64,000 nt of DNA from contig JAGYKB010000001.1 of the NCBI GenBank assembly GCA_018401885.1, positions 310,001 to 374,000 on the forward strand, written 5' to 3'. Shown here one piece after another: positions 19,655 to 28,838 of the stretch (the first letter of the stretch is position 1; each line of letters starts with the position of its first letter). Origin of the DNA: Gammaproteobacteria bacterium. GTDB lineage: Bacteria; Pseudomonadota; Gammaproteobacteria; Pseudomonadales; Pseudohongiellaceae. A program made the translations under genes and the position numbers. The notes beneath the pieces were generated by a model that was not told the DNA's origin, did not search any database, and saw only the letters and a list, made by a program, of their open reading frames with translations.

Positions 19655-19745
19655 ATTTCCTCGACTGCGCACTCATTCGCCATCACACCCCTGCATATCG
19701 ATTGGGGCACTCTCACTTTTACCACTCGGATATCGCGCGCGAATT

Positions 19746-21176
19746 TTACTGGTTTCCCGCAGCAATAGGTAGAGACGCGACATACGCATTCAACTCATCC
19801 AGCAAAGGCCTCGCTGCATCCCCTCCTCGCTCTAACGCCTCGACCAAACCCAACTCGTACTTCTCCAGAGCGTCCGAGTCATTTATGCGGTTTAAACAAA
19901 ACTCTCGCCATACGCTTTGCTCATGCTCTGTCAGTGTCTCGGGATAGTTTCGCGCGCGATAGCGAAACAACATTTCCTTTAATCGCGAGTCCCGAAAGGG
20001 TATGTCAAGTCGCCCAAGATCGACCGGCGCCGAGCGCCGCACAGTCTGCATCAATTTTTTATCCGAATCGCCAAAAAAACCGGAATAAATCATGAAGTCT
20101 GGATCAGTCTCAGGATCGCCCTCAGCAGCATGGCTAAAGGCTTTCGTTAAGGTCGCTGACACATCGCGTCTCGCTCTTATAGCTTCAAAATGAGGAAGCC
20201 ATACTGATTTATCCAAACCGTAATCAGCGGCAAGTGTCTCATCAAGCACCCCAAAAGGTGCAACTATCGGGCATTTATTCGTGGCAATTACATACAGAGG
20301 GAGCGGCTCCTCTCCGACGGGCAAATCGCTTTGTCGCTTATAGAGTCTTGCAGCGAGCTCCTCTCCGCTTAGGCTAAGCCAACGCGTAGGGTCAATTCGT
20401 AAATCGCATGCGATAACCGCGTTAGTATTCGTTGGATGCGCGCACAGCGGCATTACCAATGATAAACATCCCAACCGCGCCGGGAATGCCATTGAGACAA
20501 ACAATACGGGCTTTGGCGTTACAAAATCTAACTGGGCGCGAACAGCTGCTTTCGAGCGTAAATTATAAGCATAATCATAAAGCTTCGGTTGCGCTCTGCG
20601 GAGAAGCTTAGCCATTTCAATAGTTGCAATCACATCGGCAAGCGCGTCATGCGCTGCACCGTGCTCAATCCCGTTGGCAACCGTTAGCTGATCAAGCCTA
20701 AAACTGCGAGATCCATCTTCTTTAAGCGGCCAGTTTATTCCTTCCGGACGAACTCCAGCGCAAAGGCGCACAACGTCGATAAGATCCCAGCGCGAATTGC
20801 CATTTTTATACTCGCGCTCGTAAGGATCGTGAAAATTACGGTAGAGCAACTGCCGTGTCATTTCATCATCGAAACGCAGACTGTTATACCCAGCGACGCA
20901 GGTGCCTGGCTCAGCAAATTCGGCAAGAATTCGATCAATGAATTCCCTCTCGCACACCCCTTTCGACGCCGCTGTTTGAGGTAGAATACCAGTAATATAG
21001 CAGGCCATAGGCTCTGGTATGAAATCTGGGCTAGGTTTGCAATAGAGCAGCAACGGCTCGCCTATAATGTTGAGATCTTCGTCTGTGCGTATACCAGCGA
21101 ATTGCGAGGGGCGATCACGTTTTGGGTCTTTACCAAAGGTTTCGAAGTCGTACCAATAGATACTTTTGCCTGCCAT
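19746..21176 (-). CDS. sbcB: Exodeoxyribonuclease I
   Basis: Processive 3'-to-5' single-strand DNA exonuclease that acts in recombination and mismatch repair and binds SSB. The DEDDh exonuclease motif WYDFETFG is at about residues 8-15, followed by AGYNSLRFDDEMTR and HDALADVIAT. The C-terminal half has the SH3-like and helical ExoI regions, ending in a helical segment with Arg-Ala-Arg-Asn-Tyr-Pro-Glu. The length, 476 aa, equals the E. coli protein within one residue. The start is preceded by GGAGGAAAT. Confidence 0.95.
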   Translation of the reverse strand: MAGKSIYWYDFETFGKDPKRDRPSQFAGIRTDEDLNIIGEPLLLYCKPSPDFIPEPMACYITGILPQTAASKGVCEREFIDRILAEFAEPGTCVAGYNSLRFDDEMTRQLLYRNFHDPYEREYKNGNSRWDLIDVVRLCAGVRPEGINWPLKEDGSRSFRLDQLTVANGIEHGAAHDALADVIATIEMAKLLRRAQPKLYDYAYNLRSKAAVRAQLDFVTPKPVLFVSMAFPARLGCLSLVMPLCAHPTNTNAVIACDLRIDPTRWLSLSGEELAARLYKRQSDLPVGEEPLPLYVIATNKCPIVAPFGVLDETLAADYGLDKSVWLPHFEAIRARRDVSATLTKAFSHAAEGDPETDPDFMIYSGFFGDSDKKLMQTVRRSAPVDLGRLDIPFRDSRLKEMLFRYRARNYPETLTEHEQSVWREFCLNRINDSDALEKYELGLVEALERGGDAARPLLDELNAYVASLPIAAGNQ

Positions 21177-21422
21177 TTCTATTTCCTCCAGTGCCTGCTA
21201 ACGTCTCTTCCTAGCTACAGTATTGGCATATATTCACCATTACAGGCTTGCATCCAACTGTAGTAGACTATCGGCGGTCAGCGACTCTTCCGCAGTGTCA
21301 TAAGCTATTTGTGTAAATCTGTGTAATTTAGATTACGACATGAAGGCTGATTCGACCGATGTCACGTAAACGCTAGCCGCATAAACAGGCAGCAACCAAA
21401 ATAATAAGGACTAACTAGCCTC

Positions 21423-22442
21423 ATGGATTTCCGCGGCAGCCATATCACCAGCGTCACTCAGTTCGACAGAGCAGCGATTGAGCGTGTCTTCGATGTTGCT
21501 GACAGCATGCAGCCATTCGCTAGGCGCGAACGCCGCACTAACGCATTAGACGGCGCAATTCTCGGCAATATGTTTTTTGAGCCAAGCACGCGTACACGCT
21601 TTAGCTTCGGCTGCGCCTTTAATCTGCTCGGTGGCTATGTCCGAGAAACATCCGATATCAAGACCTCATCGATTTCCAAGGGCGAGTCGCTCTACGACAC
21701 TGCCCGCGTCGTCAGTGGCTACAGTGACATAATCGTGATGCGCCACCCTCAGGCTGGATCAGTTGAGGAGTTTTCACGCGCAAGCCGTGTCCCCGTGATT
21801 AATGGCGGAGACGGGGCCAACGAACATCCCTCGCAGGCATTACTCGATCTCTATACGATAAAGAAAGAGCTTAATGCGAACGGGCGAAAGATTGATGGAA
21901 TGCGTATCGCGATGGTTGGAGACTTAAAGCACGGGCGCACTGTCCATTCGCTTTCGCAACTTCTGCTCTTGTTCAACAACATAACCTTCACGCTTATTTC
22001 ACCGTCGGAACTCAGGATGCCCGAGGGCATTGTGACCGAACTCCGCGCGGCGGGACATAGCGTGGTCGAAACCGACGACATGGAAAAAGGGCTCAACGAT
22101 AACGACACCGTGTATCTTACACGTATCCAAGAAGAACGCTTCAGCAGCAGGCTCGAAGCCAATATTTATCGAGGCCGCTTTAAACTCAACCAAGAGATCT
22201 ACACGCGGAATTGCGCGCCTAACACGGTCATCATGCACCCGCTCCCACGGGATTCCCGCGAGGATGCCAACGAGCTTGATAACGATTTAAATCAGCACCC
22301 CAACCTCGCTATTTTCAGGCAAACAGACAACGGGGTAGTTGTTAGGATGGCGCTTTTCGCACTAATCCTCGATGTCGTAGAGCTCGTTGAAAGCAAATCG
22401 AGTGAGGTGAAGTGGTACACGGCGAGTCGTTTCGACAACTAG
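21423..22442 (+). CDS. pyrB: Aspartate carbamoyltransferase catalytic subunit
   Basis: Catalyses the committed step of pyrimidine synthesis, carbamoyl phosphate plus aspartate to carbamoyl aspartate. The carbamoyl phosphate loop FEPSTRTRFSF is at about residues 52-62, followed by MRHPQAGS, GDGANEHPSQALLDLYT and MVGDLKHGRTVHS, with HPLPR near residue 275. At 339 aa it resembles the enteric catalytic chain, yet no pyrI regulatory gene or pyrC' gene follows it. Instead an amidase gene starts 21 bp downstream, so the two may be cotranscribed. Confidence 0.95.
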   Translation: MDFRGSHITSVTQFDRAAIERVFDVADSMQPFARRERRTNALDGAILGNMFFEPSTRTRFSFGCAFNLLGGYVRETSDIKTSSISKGESLYDTARVVSGYSDIIVMRHPQAGSVEEFSRASRVPVINGGDGANEHPSQALLDLYTIKKELNANGRKIDGMRIAMVGDLKHGRTVHSLSQLLLLFNNITFTLISPSELRMPEGIVTELRAAGHSVVETDDMEKGLNDNDTVYLTRIQEERFSSRLEANIYRGRFKLNQEIYTRNCAPNTVIMHPLPRDSREDANELDNDLNQHPNLAIFRQTDNGVVVRMALFALILDVVELVESKSSEVKWYTASRFDN

Positions 22443-22463
22443 CACCATCGAACGGAGAATACT

Positions 22464-23912
22464 ATGCTCTCAACTCAAGATTATTTGGCGCTGGACGCCG
22501 TCGCGCTCGGTGACGGTATTTCCCGCGGTGAGTTTAGCGCATTCGAGGTGACTCAATGCGCGATCGATCGCGCCAGAGAGGTCAACCCCAGACTCAATGC
22601 GATCGTGTATGAAAACTATGAGGCCGCCCTTAAGTTCGCAGCCTCGCCCAATAAAAACAGCTCCTCTCTTCTCGCTGGGGTTCCTTTTCTAATTAAAGAT
22701 CTGAGTCCCGTCGCCGGTCTCCCTGCAACCTTCGGCAGCGCGCTCTTTAAAGGATTCATCGCAAAAAGCAACGCTAAGATTGTCAAGCGCTATGTTGACT
22801 CTGGACTCACCATACTCGGCAAAACCAATACGCCAGAATGGGGGCTCACACTGACGACAGAGCCCGTGCTGACTGGCGCCTGTCGCAATCCTTGGCATCT
22901 TGAGCACTCCACCGGCGGCTCTTCAGGCGGCGCGGCGGCTGCTGTCGCGGCCGGCATCGTTCCCGCAGCACATGCGAGCGACGGCGGCGGTTCAATCCGC
23001 ATACCTGCCGCAAACTGCGGGCTTTTTGGCCTTAAACCTAGTCGCGGACTCACGACCATCGAAGGCACGCTCGCTGAATGCTGGAGCGGACTCAGCGTCG
23101 GTCATGTGGTGAGCCAAACGGTTCGCGATAGTGCAGCCTTTCTCGACCTAATTTCGTTGCGGGGCAATGGTCTGTTCGCAAACCCTTTGCTTGTAAGTGA
23201 ATCGAAGAATGGCTTCGATGGCTTTTTTGAGGGGCTCCGCCAAGCGGCTCCCGCGCGGCTGCGCATTGCGCTCATAACTACCCATCCCACTGGCGAGGAA
23301 ATCGACCCCGAGGTACTTGCCGGCGTGCGCGCTGCGGGCCAGCTACTCGAGAACCTCGGGCACAGTGTAGAGGAACAAGCACATCCTGCAGACCACGCGC
23401 TGGCGGGCGCTGCAATGTCTAAAATCATTGGCACTCATGTCCTGCAAAGTATCAAACCGCGTCTCGATTCTCTCGGCCTAAGCTTGGACGAAGCTCCCGT
23501 GGAGCTATCCACGAAGGTGATGGCAAAAGGCGGGGCTAAAGTTAGCGCATCGGACTATGTAACAGCGCGAGACCATCTCAGAAAGCTGGAACTCGATATG
23601 CACTCGTTTCATAAATCGGTGGATATTATTGTCTCGCCGGTGCTGAGCAAACCGCCTGCGCCGCTTGGATGGCTCGACATGAATAGCAATGACCTTAAAG
23701 ACTATGCAAGCAAATTCAGCCAGTACAGTGGCTTCACTGCGTTTTATAACGGCACGGGCGCGCCGAGCATGTCCGTACCGCTGCACCGCAGTATCACCGG
23801 ACTGCCTATTGGCATTCAGATGAGTGCAGACTGGGGTCAAGACGCCCTGCTTTTGCGGCTCGCCGCTCAACTAGAAGACGCTTTGCCCTGGACACGCCGA
23901 GCGCCTCTCTAG
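22464..23912 (+). CDS. Amidase signature family protein
   Basis: Cytosolic Ser-Ser-Lys hydrolase of the amidase signature family. The catalytic Lys is in PFLIKDLSPVAG near residue 75, the bridging Ser in STGGSSGGAAAAV, and the nucleophile Ser in ASDGGGSIRIPA near residue 178. The length of 482 aa is standard. GatA is unlikely because no gatB or gatC is near and the C-terminal region fits stand-alone amidases. It is 21 bp after pyrB with GGAG before the ATG. A link to pyrimidine or amide nitrogen salvage is possible but not shown. Substrate unknown. Confidence 0.88.
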   Translation: MLSTQDYLALDAVALGDGISRGEFSAFEVTQCAIDRAREVNPRLNAIVYENYEAALKFAASPNKNSSSLLAGVPFLIKDLSPVAGLPATFGSALFKGFIAKSNAKIVKRYVDSGLTILGKTNTPEWGLTLTTEPVLTGACRNPWHLEHSTGGSSGGAAAAVAAGIVPAAHASDGGGSIRIPAANCGLFGLKPSRGLTTIEGTLAECWSGLSVGHVVSQTVRDSAAFLDLISLRGNGLFANPLLVSESKNGFDGFFEGLRQAAPARLRIALITTHPTGEEIDPEVLAGVRAAGQLLENLGHSVEEQAHPADHALAGAAMSKIIGTHVLQSIKPRLDSLGLSLDEAPVELSTKVMAKGGAKVSASDYVTARDHLRKLELDMHSFHKSVDIIVSPVLSKPPAPLGWLDMNSNDLKDYASKFSQYSGFTAFYNGTGAPSMSVPLHRSITGLPIGIQMSADWGQDALLLRLAAQLEDALPWTRRAPL

Positions 23913-24106
23913 GCGCAGCTAAAGCACAAGTTTGCGCGGAATTTGAGCAAGTCTAGATCTTTACCACGCTTGCTAAAGAAATAAAGCTCGTTTATTTTCT
24001 AAGGCAACATGTTTGCGGCAGAAGCAGTCACGGAACGCTACCAAGAAAATTGCCGCTATTATGACGCTGCTATGCAAGTTAACAAATTAGTCACCTTGGA
24101 GAGACC

Positions 24107-25198
24107 ATGCTAACCAATCTTCCTAACCCCTCGATGCTGTCTGGGCCGGCAAAGGTTATTGCGCCAATACGCGCGGCATCTGCGTCTTCGCTGTTGCCAA
24201 TACTGTTTGCCACTTCGTCACTGGTTGCGTTGGTGCCGACTGCCTATGCTCAATCTGGTCTGACCGAATGGGGTGTTCCCGACCTCCAAGGCAACTGGAA
24301 AAACGCGACGGTGATGCCGTTCGAGCGACCAGCCGAACTCGGCACCAAACGCGCCTACACAGAGGCCGAGGCGATCGAACTCGAACGGCAGGCACAACGC
24401 GCGGTCGAAGAGGACAATGTGCCGCTCGACCCAGATCGACCAGCACCCGCTGCGGAGGCCCTGCCACCGGTTGGCAACTACGATCTATTTTGGACTGATC
24501 GCGGCATGTTCTTGCCCACAATCGACGGCGAATTTCGAACGTCCGCAATCATTGACCCTGCCAATGGACGCATACCCGAGCGGGTGGCGGGCTTCAACGA
24601 AAGGATGGCTGCGCTGGCGGCTGGCAAGCCGGACCGAAATGACGGCCCAGAAGGACGCTCGCTTGGCGAACGGTGTCTTGTCGCTTTCGGCAACAGCTCG
24701 GGGCCAGTGATGAGCCCTGTGATGTATAACAGCCACATGCAAATCGTCCAGTCACCGGGGTATGTCACAATTGTGGTTGAGATGGTCCATGACGCGCGCA
24801 TTATCAAAATAAGCGACGACAGGTCGGCAGCCGCACCAGTGCTCGACAAGTGGATGGGAGACTCTATAGGACGCTGGGAAGGAGACACACTTATCGTCGA
24901 AACCAAACACTACAATCCATGGCATAGCTATCGGGGTGCACCCACCGACAATTTAACCGTGACTGAAACCTTTCGACGTGATGGCAACAACAAATTAATT
25001 TACGGATTTACCGTGGATGATCCTTCGGTTTACACCGCGCAGTGGTCAGGGGAATACCCGCTATCTCGGATTGAAGAGCCAATTTACGAGTACGCTTGCC
25101 ACGAAGGCAACTATGGAATTATAGGTATTCTCGCCGGCGCGCGACGCTTGGAATCGCTCGAGGATTCCGGAGTAGATCTGGCAATCGATCAAGAGTAG
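24107..25198 (+). CDS. Secreted protein of unknown function
   Basis: An N-terminal signal peptide (about residues 24-48, ending TAYAQ) directs export. The mature part opens with GVPDLQGNWKN, has a YNSHMQIVQSPGYVTIVVEM block, and a repeated GRWEGDTLIVETKHYNPW-type beta segment. I have seen this layout in many unannotated secreted proteins of marine Gammaproteobacteria and Acidobacteria but know no assigned activity. Two cysteines (in GERCLVAF and YEYACHEG) may pair. The ATG is preceded by GGAGAGACC. It is convergent with xdhC, only 5 bp apart. Confidence 0.6.
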   Translation: MLTNLPNPSMLSGPAKVIAPIRAASASSLLPILFATSSLVALVPTAYAQSGLTEWGVPDLQGNWKNATVMPFERPAELGTKRAYTEAEAIELERQAQRAVEEDNVPLDPDRPAPAAEALPPVGNYDLFWTDRGMFLPTIDGEFRTSAIIDPANGRIPERVAGFNERMAALAAGKPDRNDGPEGRSLGERCLVAFGNSSGPVMSPVMYNSHMQIVQSPGYVTIVVEMVHDARIIKISDDRSAAAPVLDKWMGDSIGRWEGDTLIVETKHYNPWHSYRGAPTDNLTVTETFRRDGNNKLIYGFTVDDPSVYTAQWSGEYPLSRIEEPIYEYACHEGNYGIIGILAGARRLESLEDSGVDLAIDQE

Positions 25199-25203
25199 TT
25201 AGG

Positions 25204-26235
25204 TTACTGCCGTCGCCCATGGCGCACGGCAGTAATTTCGGCCATGACTGCGATAGCAATTTCAGCAGGCGTTTTACTGCCAATCGAGAATCCTATAGGC
25301 GCATACAAAGCATCAATCTCTTCCTCGCTCAGACCAAGCTCCGGCAATCTCTCACGTCTAGCGGCAGACGTCCGCTCAGACCCCATAGCACCAACGTAAA
25401 ATGCATCGGTTTTAAGCGCTTCCATCAGAGCCATGTCGTCGACTCGAGGGTCGTGTGCAAGGGCTACGATACCGCTATAAGGATTACTAAATTTTGCGCG
25501 CACCAAATCATCGGGCAGACTTGCAGAAATCTCGACGCCGTTTACTGACCAATGGTCGAGATAGTTAGGGCGGGGGTCGCAGAGCGTTACCTCATACTCC
25601 AGCGCAATCGCCATCTCGGCGACATAGCGAGCAACATCACCTGCGCCCAGCAAAAGAAGGCGGTAGACCGGACTCAACCGGTGCACCATCACTCCATCGC
25701 CTACCACCACCGACTCGGGTTTCGAGTCATCCCAATCCACATCCAGCGTGTTTGATGCTGTGGCTGTGGCTGAGCCTGCGTCGACACTGTGCACACTCAG
25801 CGCACCTGTAGCTAAATCAACCCGGCGACTTACTCTCGAATGATTCTGCAAGGCCTGAACTAATTCGGCAAAAACAGCCCTATTTGCAGGCGACGGTTCA
25901 ATTGACTCGAGTAGCACATGAAGCTGACCTCCACAGGGCAGTTTCAGGCGCGCCTGCTCTGCCTCAGTCACCCCATACTCGATGACAAAGGGCCCACCTT
26001 CGGCGTTGTATCTCGCGCTAAGAGACCCGTCTTTAAGCTGCTCTAAAAAATCTTCCTCGATGCAACCACCAGACAGTGACCCCACAAGCTCGCCCTGCGA
26101 ATTACAAGCAAGCATTGCTCCGACAGGTCTAGGCGATGACCCCCATGTCTTCAGAATCGTGCAAAGCCAAACCTGCTGAGAGGCCGTTAACCAGTCGTTG
26201 ACGCTTTCGATGATGTGCTGCTGACTACTGCGCAT
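25204..26235 (-). CDS. XdhC/CoxI family molybdoenzyme maturation protein
   Basis: XdhC-family chaperone that binds and sulfurates the molybdenum cofactor and inserts it into xanthine dehydrogenase-type enzymes. The N-terminal domain carries LKTWGSSPRPVGAMLAC and GSLSGGCIE, followed by LPCGGQLHVL. A Rossmann-like C-terminal domain has LLLGAGDVARYVAEM and LALAHDPRVDDMAL, ending in GxxIGSKTPAEIAIAVMAEI. I start at MRSSQQH with AAAGG upstream, giving 343 aa. No molybdenum hydroxylase lies in the window; the MocA-like gene at 12 kb could serve the same enzyme elsewhere. Confidence 0.85.
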   Translation of the reverse strand: MRSSQQHIIESVNDWLTASQQVWLCTILKTWGSSPRPVGAMLACNSQGELVGSLSGGCIEEDFLEQLKDGSLSARYNAEGGPFVIEYGVTEAEQARLKLPCGGQLHVLLESIEPSPANRAVFAELVQALQNHSRVSRRVDLATGALSVHSVDAGSATATASNTLDVDWDDSKPESVVVGDGVMVHRLSPVYRLLLLGAGDVARYVAEMAIALEYEVTLCDPRPNYLDHWSVNGVEISASLPDDLVRAKFSNPYSGIVALAHDPRVDDMALMEALKTDAFYVGAMGSERTSAARRERLPELGLSEEEIDALYAPIGFSIGSKTPAEIAIAVMAEITAVRHGRRQ

Positions 26236-26330
26236 GACGTGCCTTTCTCTGTGATCATTTTTTTTTGCATGGCAAATTGGGAGTGCTGGAACGTCGGTAG
26301 TAGAGGTGACTATTCTAGCGATAGCTGATT

Positions 26331-26921
26331 CTAGCAAAAACACGCGATAGAGGTATCGGTCAAACGTTTCCGACCGGCTTCTTTTTTCTCTTGGCCAATG
26401 GTTGGCCTACCCTTAATAAATCCGATTCTAGATTGTGGGCGCGAATGCATTCGCTCTAAAGACATGTACTGCTTAGTCTCAATCCCACCTCCAAAGCCTG
26501 TTAATTTTCCTCGCCGATGTGCTCGATGACAAGGAACGATAATCGGCAACGGATTTTCGCACCGTGCGCTCCGACGGCGCGAGCCACGCCGACCTCCCCA
26601 AAGCCGAGCTAGCTCTCCGTAACTCCATGTTTCGCCATAGGGTATTTCCTGCAGAGCTCGCCAAACTTCGTGTTGGAACTCTGTTCCCTGAGGATTCAGG
26701 CGCAAATCAAACGCTTTAAGTTCGCCGCCAAAGTAAGCATCGAGTTGCAGACGTGCCTCAGTAAACGCATAATCCTCGCGTCGCCACTCTGCTTTATGTC
26801 GGTGCTGCATTTTACCTGAAGGAAACCCAATCAAAGACAATGCTTCGCCATCGCCTGCGAGCAAGAGAGTGCCAATAACCGTCTCAATGTATGTGAACAA
26901 CTGTGGCGCGCTGGTTAACAT
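26331..26921 (-). CDS. ogt: Methylated-DNA-protein cysteine methyltransferase, probably frame-damaged
   Basis: Ogt-type suicide enzyme that removes alkyl groups from O6-alkylguanine. The N-terminal domain is normal and GTEFQHEVWRALQEIPYGETWSYGELARL and the acceptor site NPLPIIVPCHR are intact. Between them, residues reading WGGRRGSRRRSARCE do not fit; the neighbouring frame reads GEVGVARAVGAHGAK, which is the family consensus (ARAVGAxxGxNP). So a frame slip at a C/G run (26593-26599) is undone at a T/A run (26554-26557). The block after CHR also lacks about one residue. It is followed by a long non-family tail. Either decaying or affected by sequence errors. It lies next to the Ada-AlkA gene. 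Confidence 0.75.
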   Translation of the reverse strand: MLTSAPQLFTYIETVIGTLLLAGDGEALSLIGFPSGKMQHRHKAEWRREDYAFTEARLQLDAYFGGELKAFDLRLNPQGTEFQHEVWRALQEIPYGETWSYGELARLWGGRRGSRRRSARCENPLPIIVPCHRAHRRGKLTGFGGGIETKQYMSLERMHSRPQSRIGFIKGRPTIGQEKKEAGRKRLTDTSIACFC

Positions 26922-26998
26922 ATCATTCTCACAAAGTACTCGTTTGTTTCTGAATTAACCTTGTATTTGCTAGCCGCTGCCTGAATGGGTCACGTCGC

Positions 26999-28507
26999 TT
27001 AACCCGCATAGCCACGCCAAAGCAACAGAACGGCGTAGGCACGCCACGGCTGCCAAGGCCTAGCCTTTTCCCTCAATCCACTTGGCGTCAAGCTCTCACC
27101 TTTGTTCGCAGCAGCACGAAGCAGGATTAGATCAGAATGTGGGAATGCGTTAGGGTCACCAAGAGCACGCATGGCGACGTAGTTGGCAGTCCACTCACCG
27201 ATTCCTTTAATATCACAGAAGGCTCGGATGAAGGAGTCGAGTGCCACGTGTGGACCCATCTCAAGCTCACCGTTTTTCATTCGTCGCGCAACCTCGAGAA
27301 TCGCAGCAACGCGGGAATGAACGATGCCTAATCCGTCGAGATTTGCGCTCGCGATAACCTCAGGTTCTGGGAAGAAATAATCGATACCCTCGGATTCGCA
27401 GACATATTGCTCACCATGCCGAACAGCCAATCGCGAAACAAGCGTCGATGCTGCCTTCACCGTTACCTGCTGTCCTAGGATCGCGCGAAGCGCCACCTCA
27501 AATCCACTCCAACACCCTGGCACCCGTGTACCGGGAAATCGCGAGATGAGACCAGCAAGTCGCGAGTCAGCGGAAAGCGCAGTCTCAATTGCATCACTGT
27601 CGGCGCGCAAGTCCAAAATTGCGCGTACTCGCTCTACAACCTGCTGGAGAGCGCCTTTATTATCAATCCACACCCGCAAAGACACCGAATTATTTAGCTC
27701 GCTAAATTGCGCTATAAAATGCCCTTCAGCCTGCACAACTATCCCGTCGGTTAGTCTGAAACTTCGACCGTAACTCGACTGAGTGACGCGCTCCACCCCA
27801 GGAATTGCGCGATAGGCTAAAAATTCAAGCAGGCCTCGCCAGTCAAAGGGCGGCCTGTAGCTTAACGTCAGCTCAATCGCTCCTGATGCCTCCGCCTCCG
27901 CTCGTCGACTTTGCACCCCGTTCATCGCTCGGAGTTCGCGCGGCGTTCTCCCATAGGTCTTTCGCAAGACAGCGTTAAAACGTCTCACGCTACCAAATCC
28001 CGCAGCAAAGCAAATCGATGTAAACGGCAGATCTGTTTCATCTATTAACTTTTTCGCAAAATGCAGCCGCCTAGTTTGCGCGACCTCGCTGGGCGTAGCG
28101 CCTAGGTGCTCCCTAAAAAGCCTGGCAAGTTGTCTCTCACCAATTAAGAGTTTTGCTGCAAGCGCCTCAAGAGAGTTGTTGTCCAGAAATCCCCTATCTA
28201 TCATCTCGAGCGCTCGAGTGACTTTCCACGGCCCGCTACTCCATGCCGGCGTTCCGGGAGAGGACTCTGGACGACAGCGCAAACAGGGGCGGAAGCCCGC
28301 GGCAGAGGCAGCTGCGGCCGAGCGATACAATAAGATATTTTCTTTTTTAGGTAGTTTAACGGGACAGACCGGTCTGCAGTAAACACCTGTAGTAAGGACG
28401 CCGACGAAAAAGCGTCCGTCATAGCGAGGATCACGCGCTTGTCGCGCACTTTCGTATAGTGCTGGATCAAGAAGGCTAGTCGGCTCGATTGATTGAAGTG
28501 ATTTCAT
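26999..28507 (-). CDS. Ada regulatory domain fused to AlkA 3-methyladenine DNA glycosylase
   Basis: One polypeptide senses and repairs alkylation damage. Residues 15-85 form the Ada methyl-acceptor zinc domain with all four cysteines (Cys44, 48, 75, 78; Cys44 is the acceptor). About residues 100-200 form an AraC-type helix-turn-helix pair. The rest is an AlkA glycosylase with the helix-hairpin-helix IKGIGEWTANYVAMRALGD and catalytic Asp in FPHSDL. This architecture is known as an alternative Ada/AlkA arrangement. I start at MKSLQS (502 aa), matching family N-termini. Its HTH suggests self-activation of this gene and of ogt downstream. Confidence 0.9.
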   Translation of the reverse strand: MKSLQSIEPTSLLDPALYESARQARDPRYDGRFFVGVLTTGVYCRPVCPVKLPKKENILLYRSAAAASAAGFRPCLRCRPESSPGTPAWSSGPWKVTRALEMIDRGFLDNNSLEALAAKLLIGERQLARLFREHLGATPSEVAQTRRLHFAKKLIDETDLPFTSICFAAGFGSVRRFNAVLRKTYGRTPRELRAMNGVQSRRAEAEASGAIELTLSYRPPFDWRGLLEFLAYRAIPGVERVTQSSYGRSFRLTDGIVVQAEGHFIAQFSELNNSVSLRVWIDNKGALQQVVERVRAILDLRADSDAIETALSADSRLAGLISRFPGTRVPGCWSGFEVALRAILGQQVTVKAASTLVSRLAVRHGEQYVCESEGIDYFFPEPEVIASANLDGLGIVHSRVAAILEVARRMKNGELEMGPHVALDSFIRAFCDIKGIGEWTANYVAMRALGDPNAFPHSDLILLRAAANKGESLTPSGLREKARPWQPWRAYAVLLLWRGYAG

Positions 28508-28838
28508 TCGTAACTCTCGCAATTCCGCCCGCCCATCTAGTCGTCGATAGGATAAGCGAAAGTACTGCATGACTCTGGCCGAAATCGGACATGGTTATAG
28601 AAAAAGCAACGAGGCGTTATAAGTGCGAGCCCTAATATACGCTCTCGACTATATCCCAGAGTCACACTAAGCCAAAGGGCATGCAGCGCTTGTTTCGCTA
28701 GTGTATATTAGCGATCAAATCGAGCACCGCTGCGTGACACCCCTGACCGCCTCCTCGCGGACACCCTGTCCGCCGCGCGCCAGAGATGCAAAAGCAATCA
28801 GCAAACCGAAGAGATCTAAGTAATTAAGGTAACCCCCC
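28508..28838. other. Intergenic region upstream of ilvD
   Basis: About 330 bp between divergent ada-alkA and ilvD. I see a 7-bp perfect hairpin (GCGGACA CCC TGTCCGC, 28757-28773) with no T-run, and no leader peptide rich in Ile, Leu or Val. No Ada box could be identified with confidence. It should contain both promoters. Confidence 0.45.

Noticed and set aside
24156-24548. 130-aa and 142-aa minus-strand ORFs inside the secreted unknown gene
   Set aside because: Shadows of a gene with a signal peptide and consistent reading; Arg/Pro-rich composition is typical of antisense frames.
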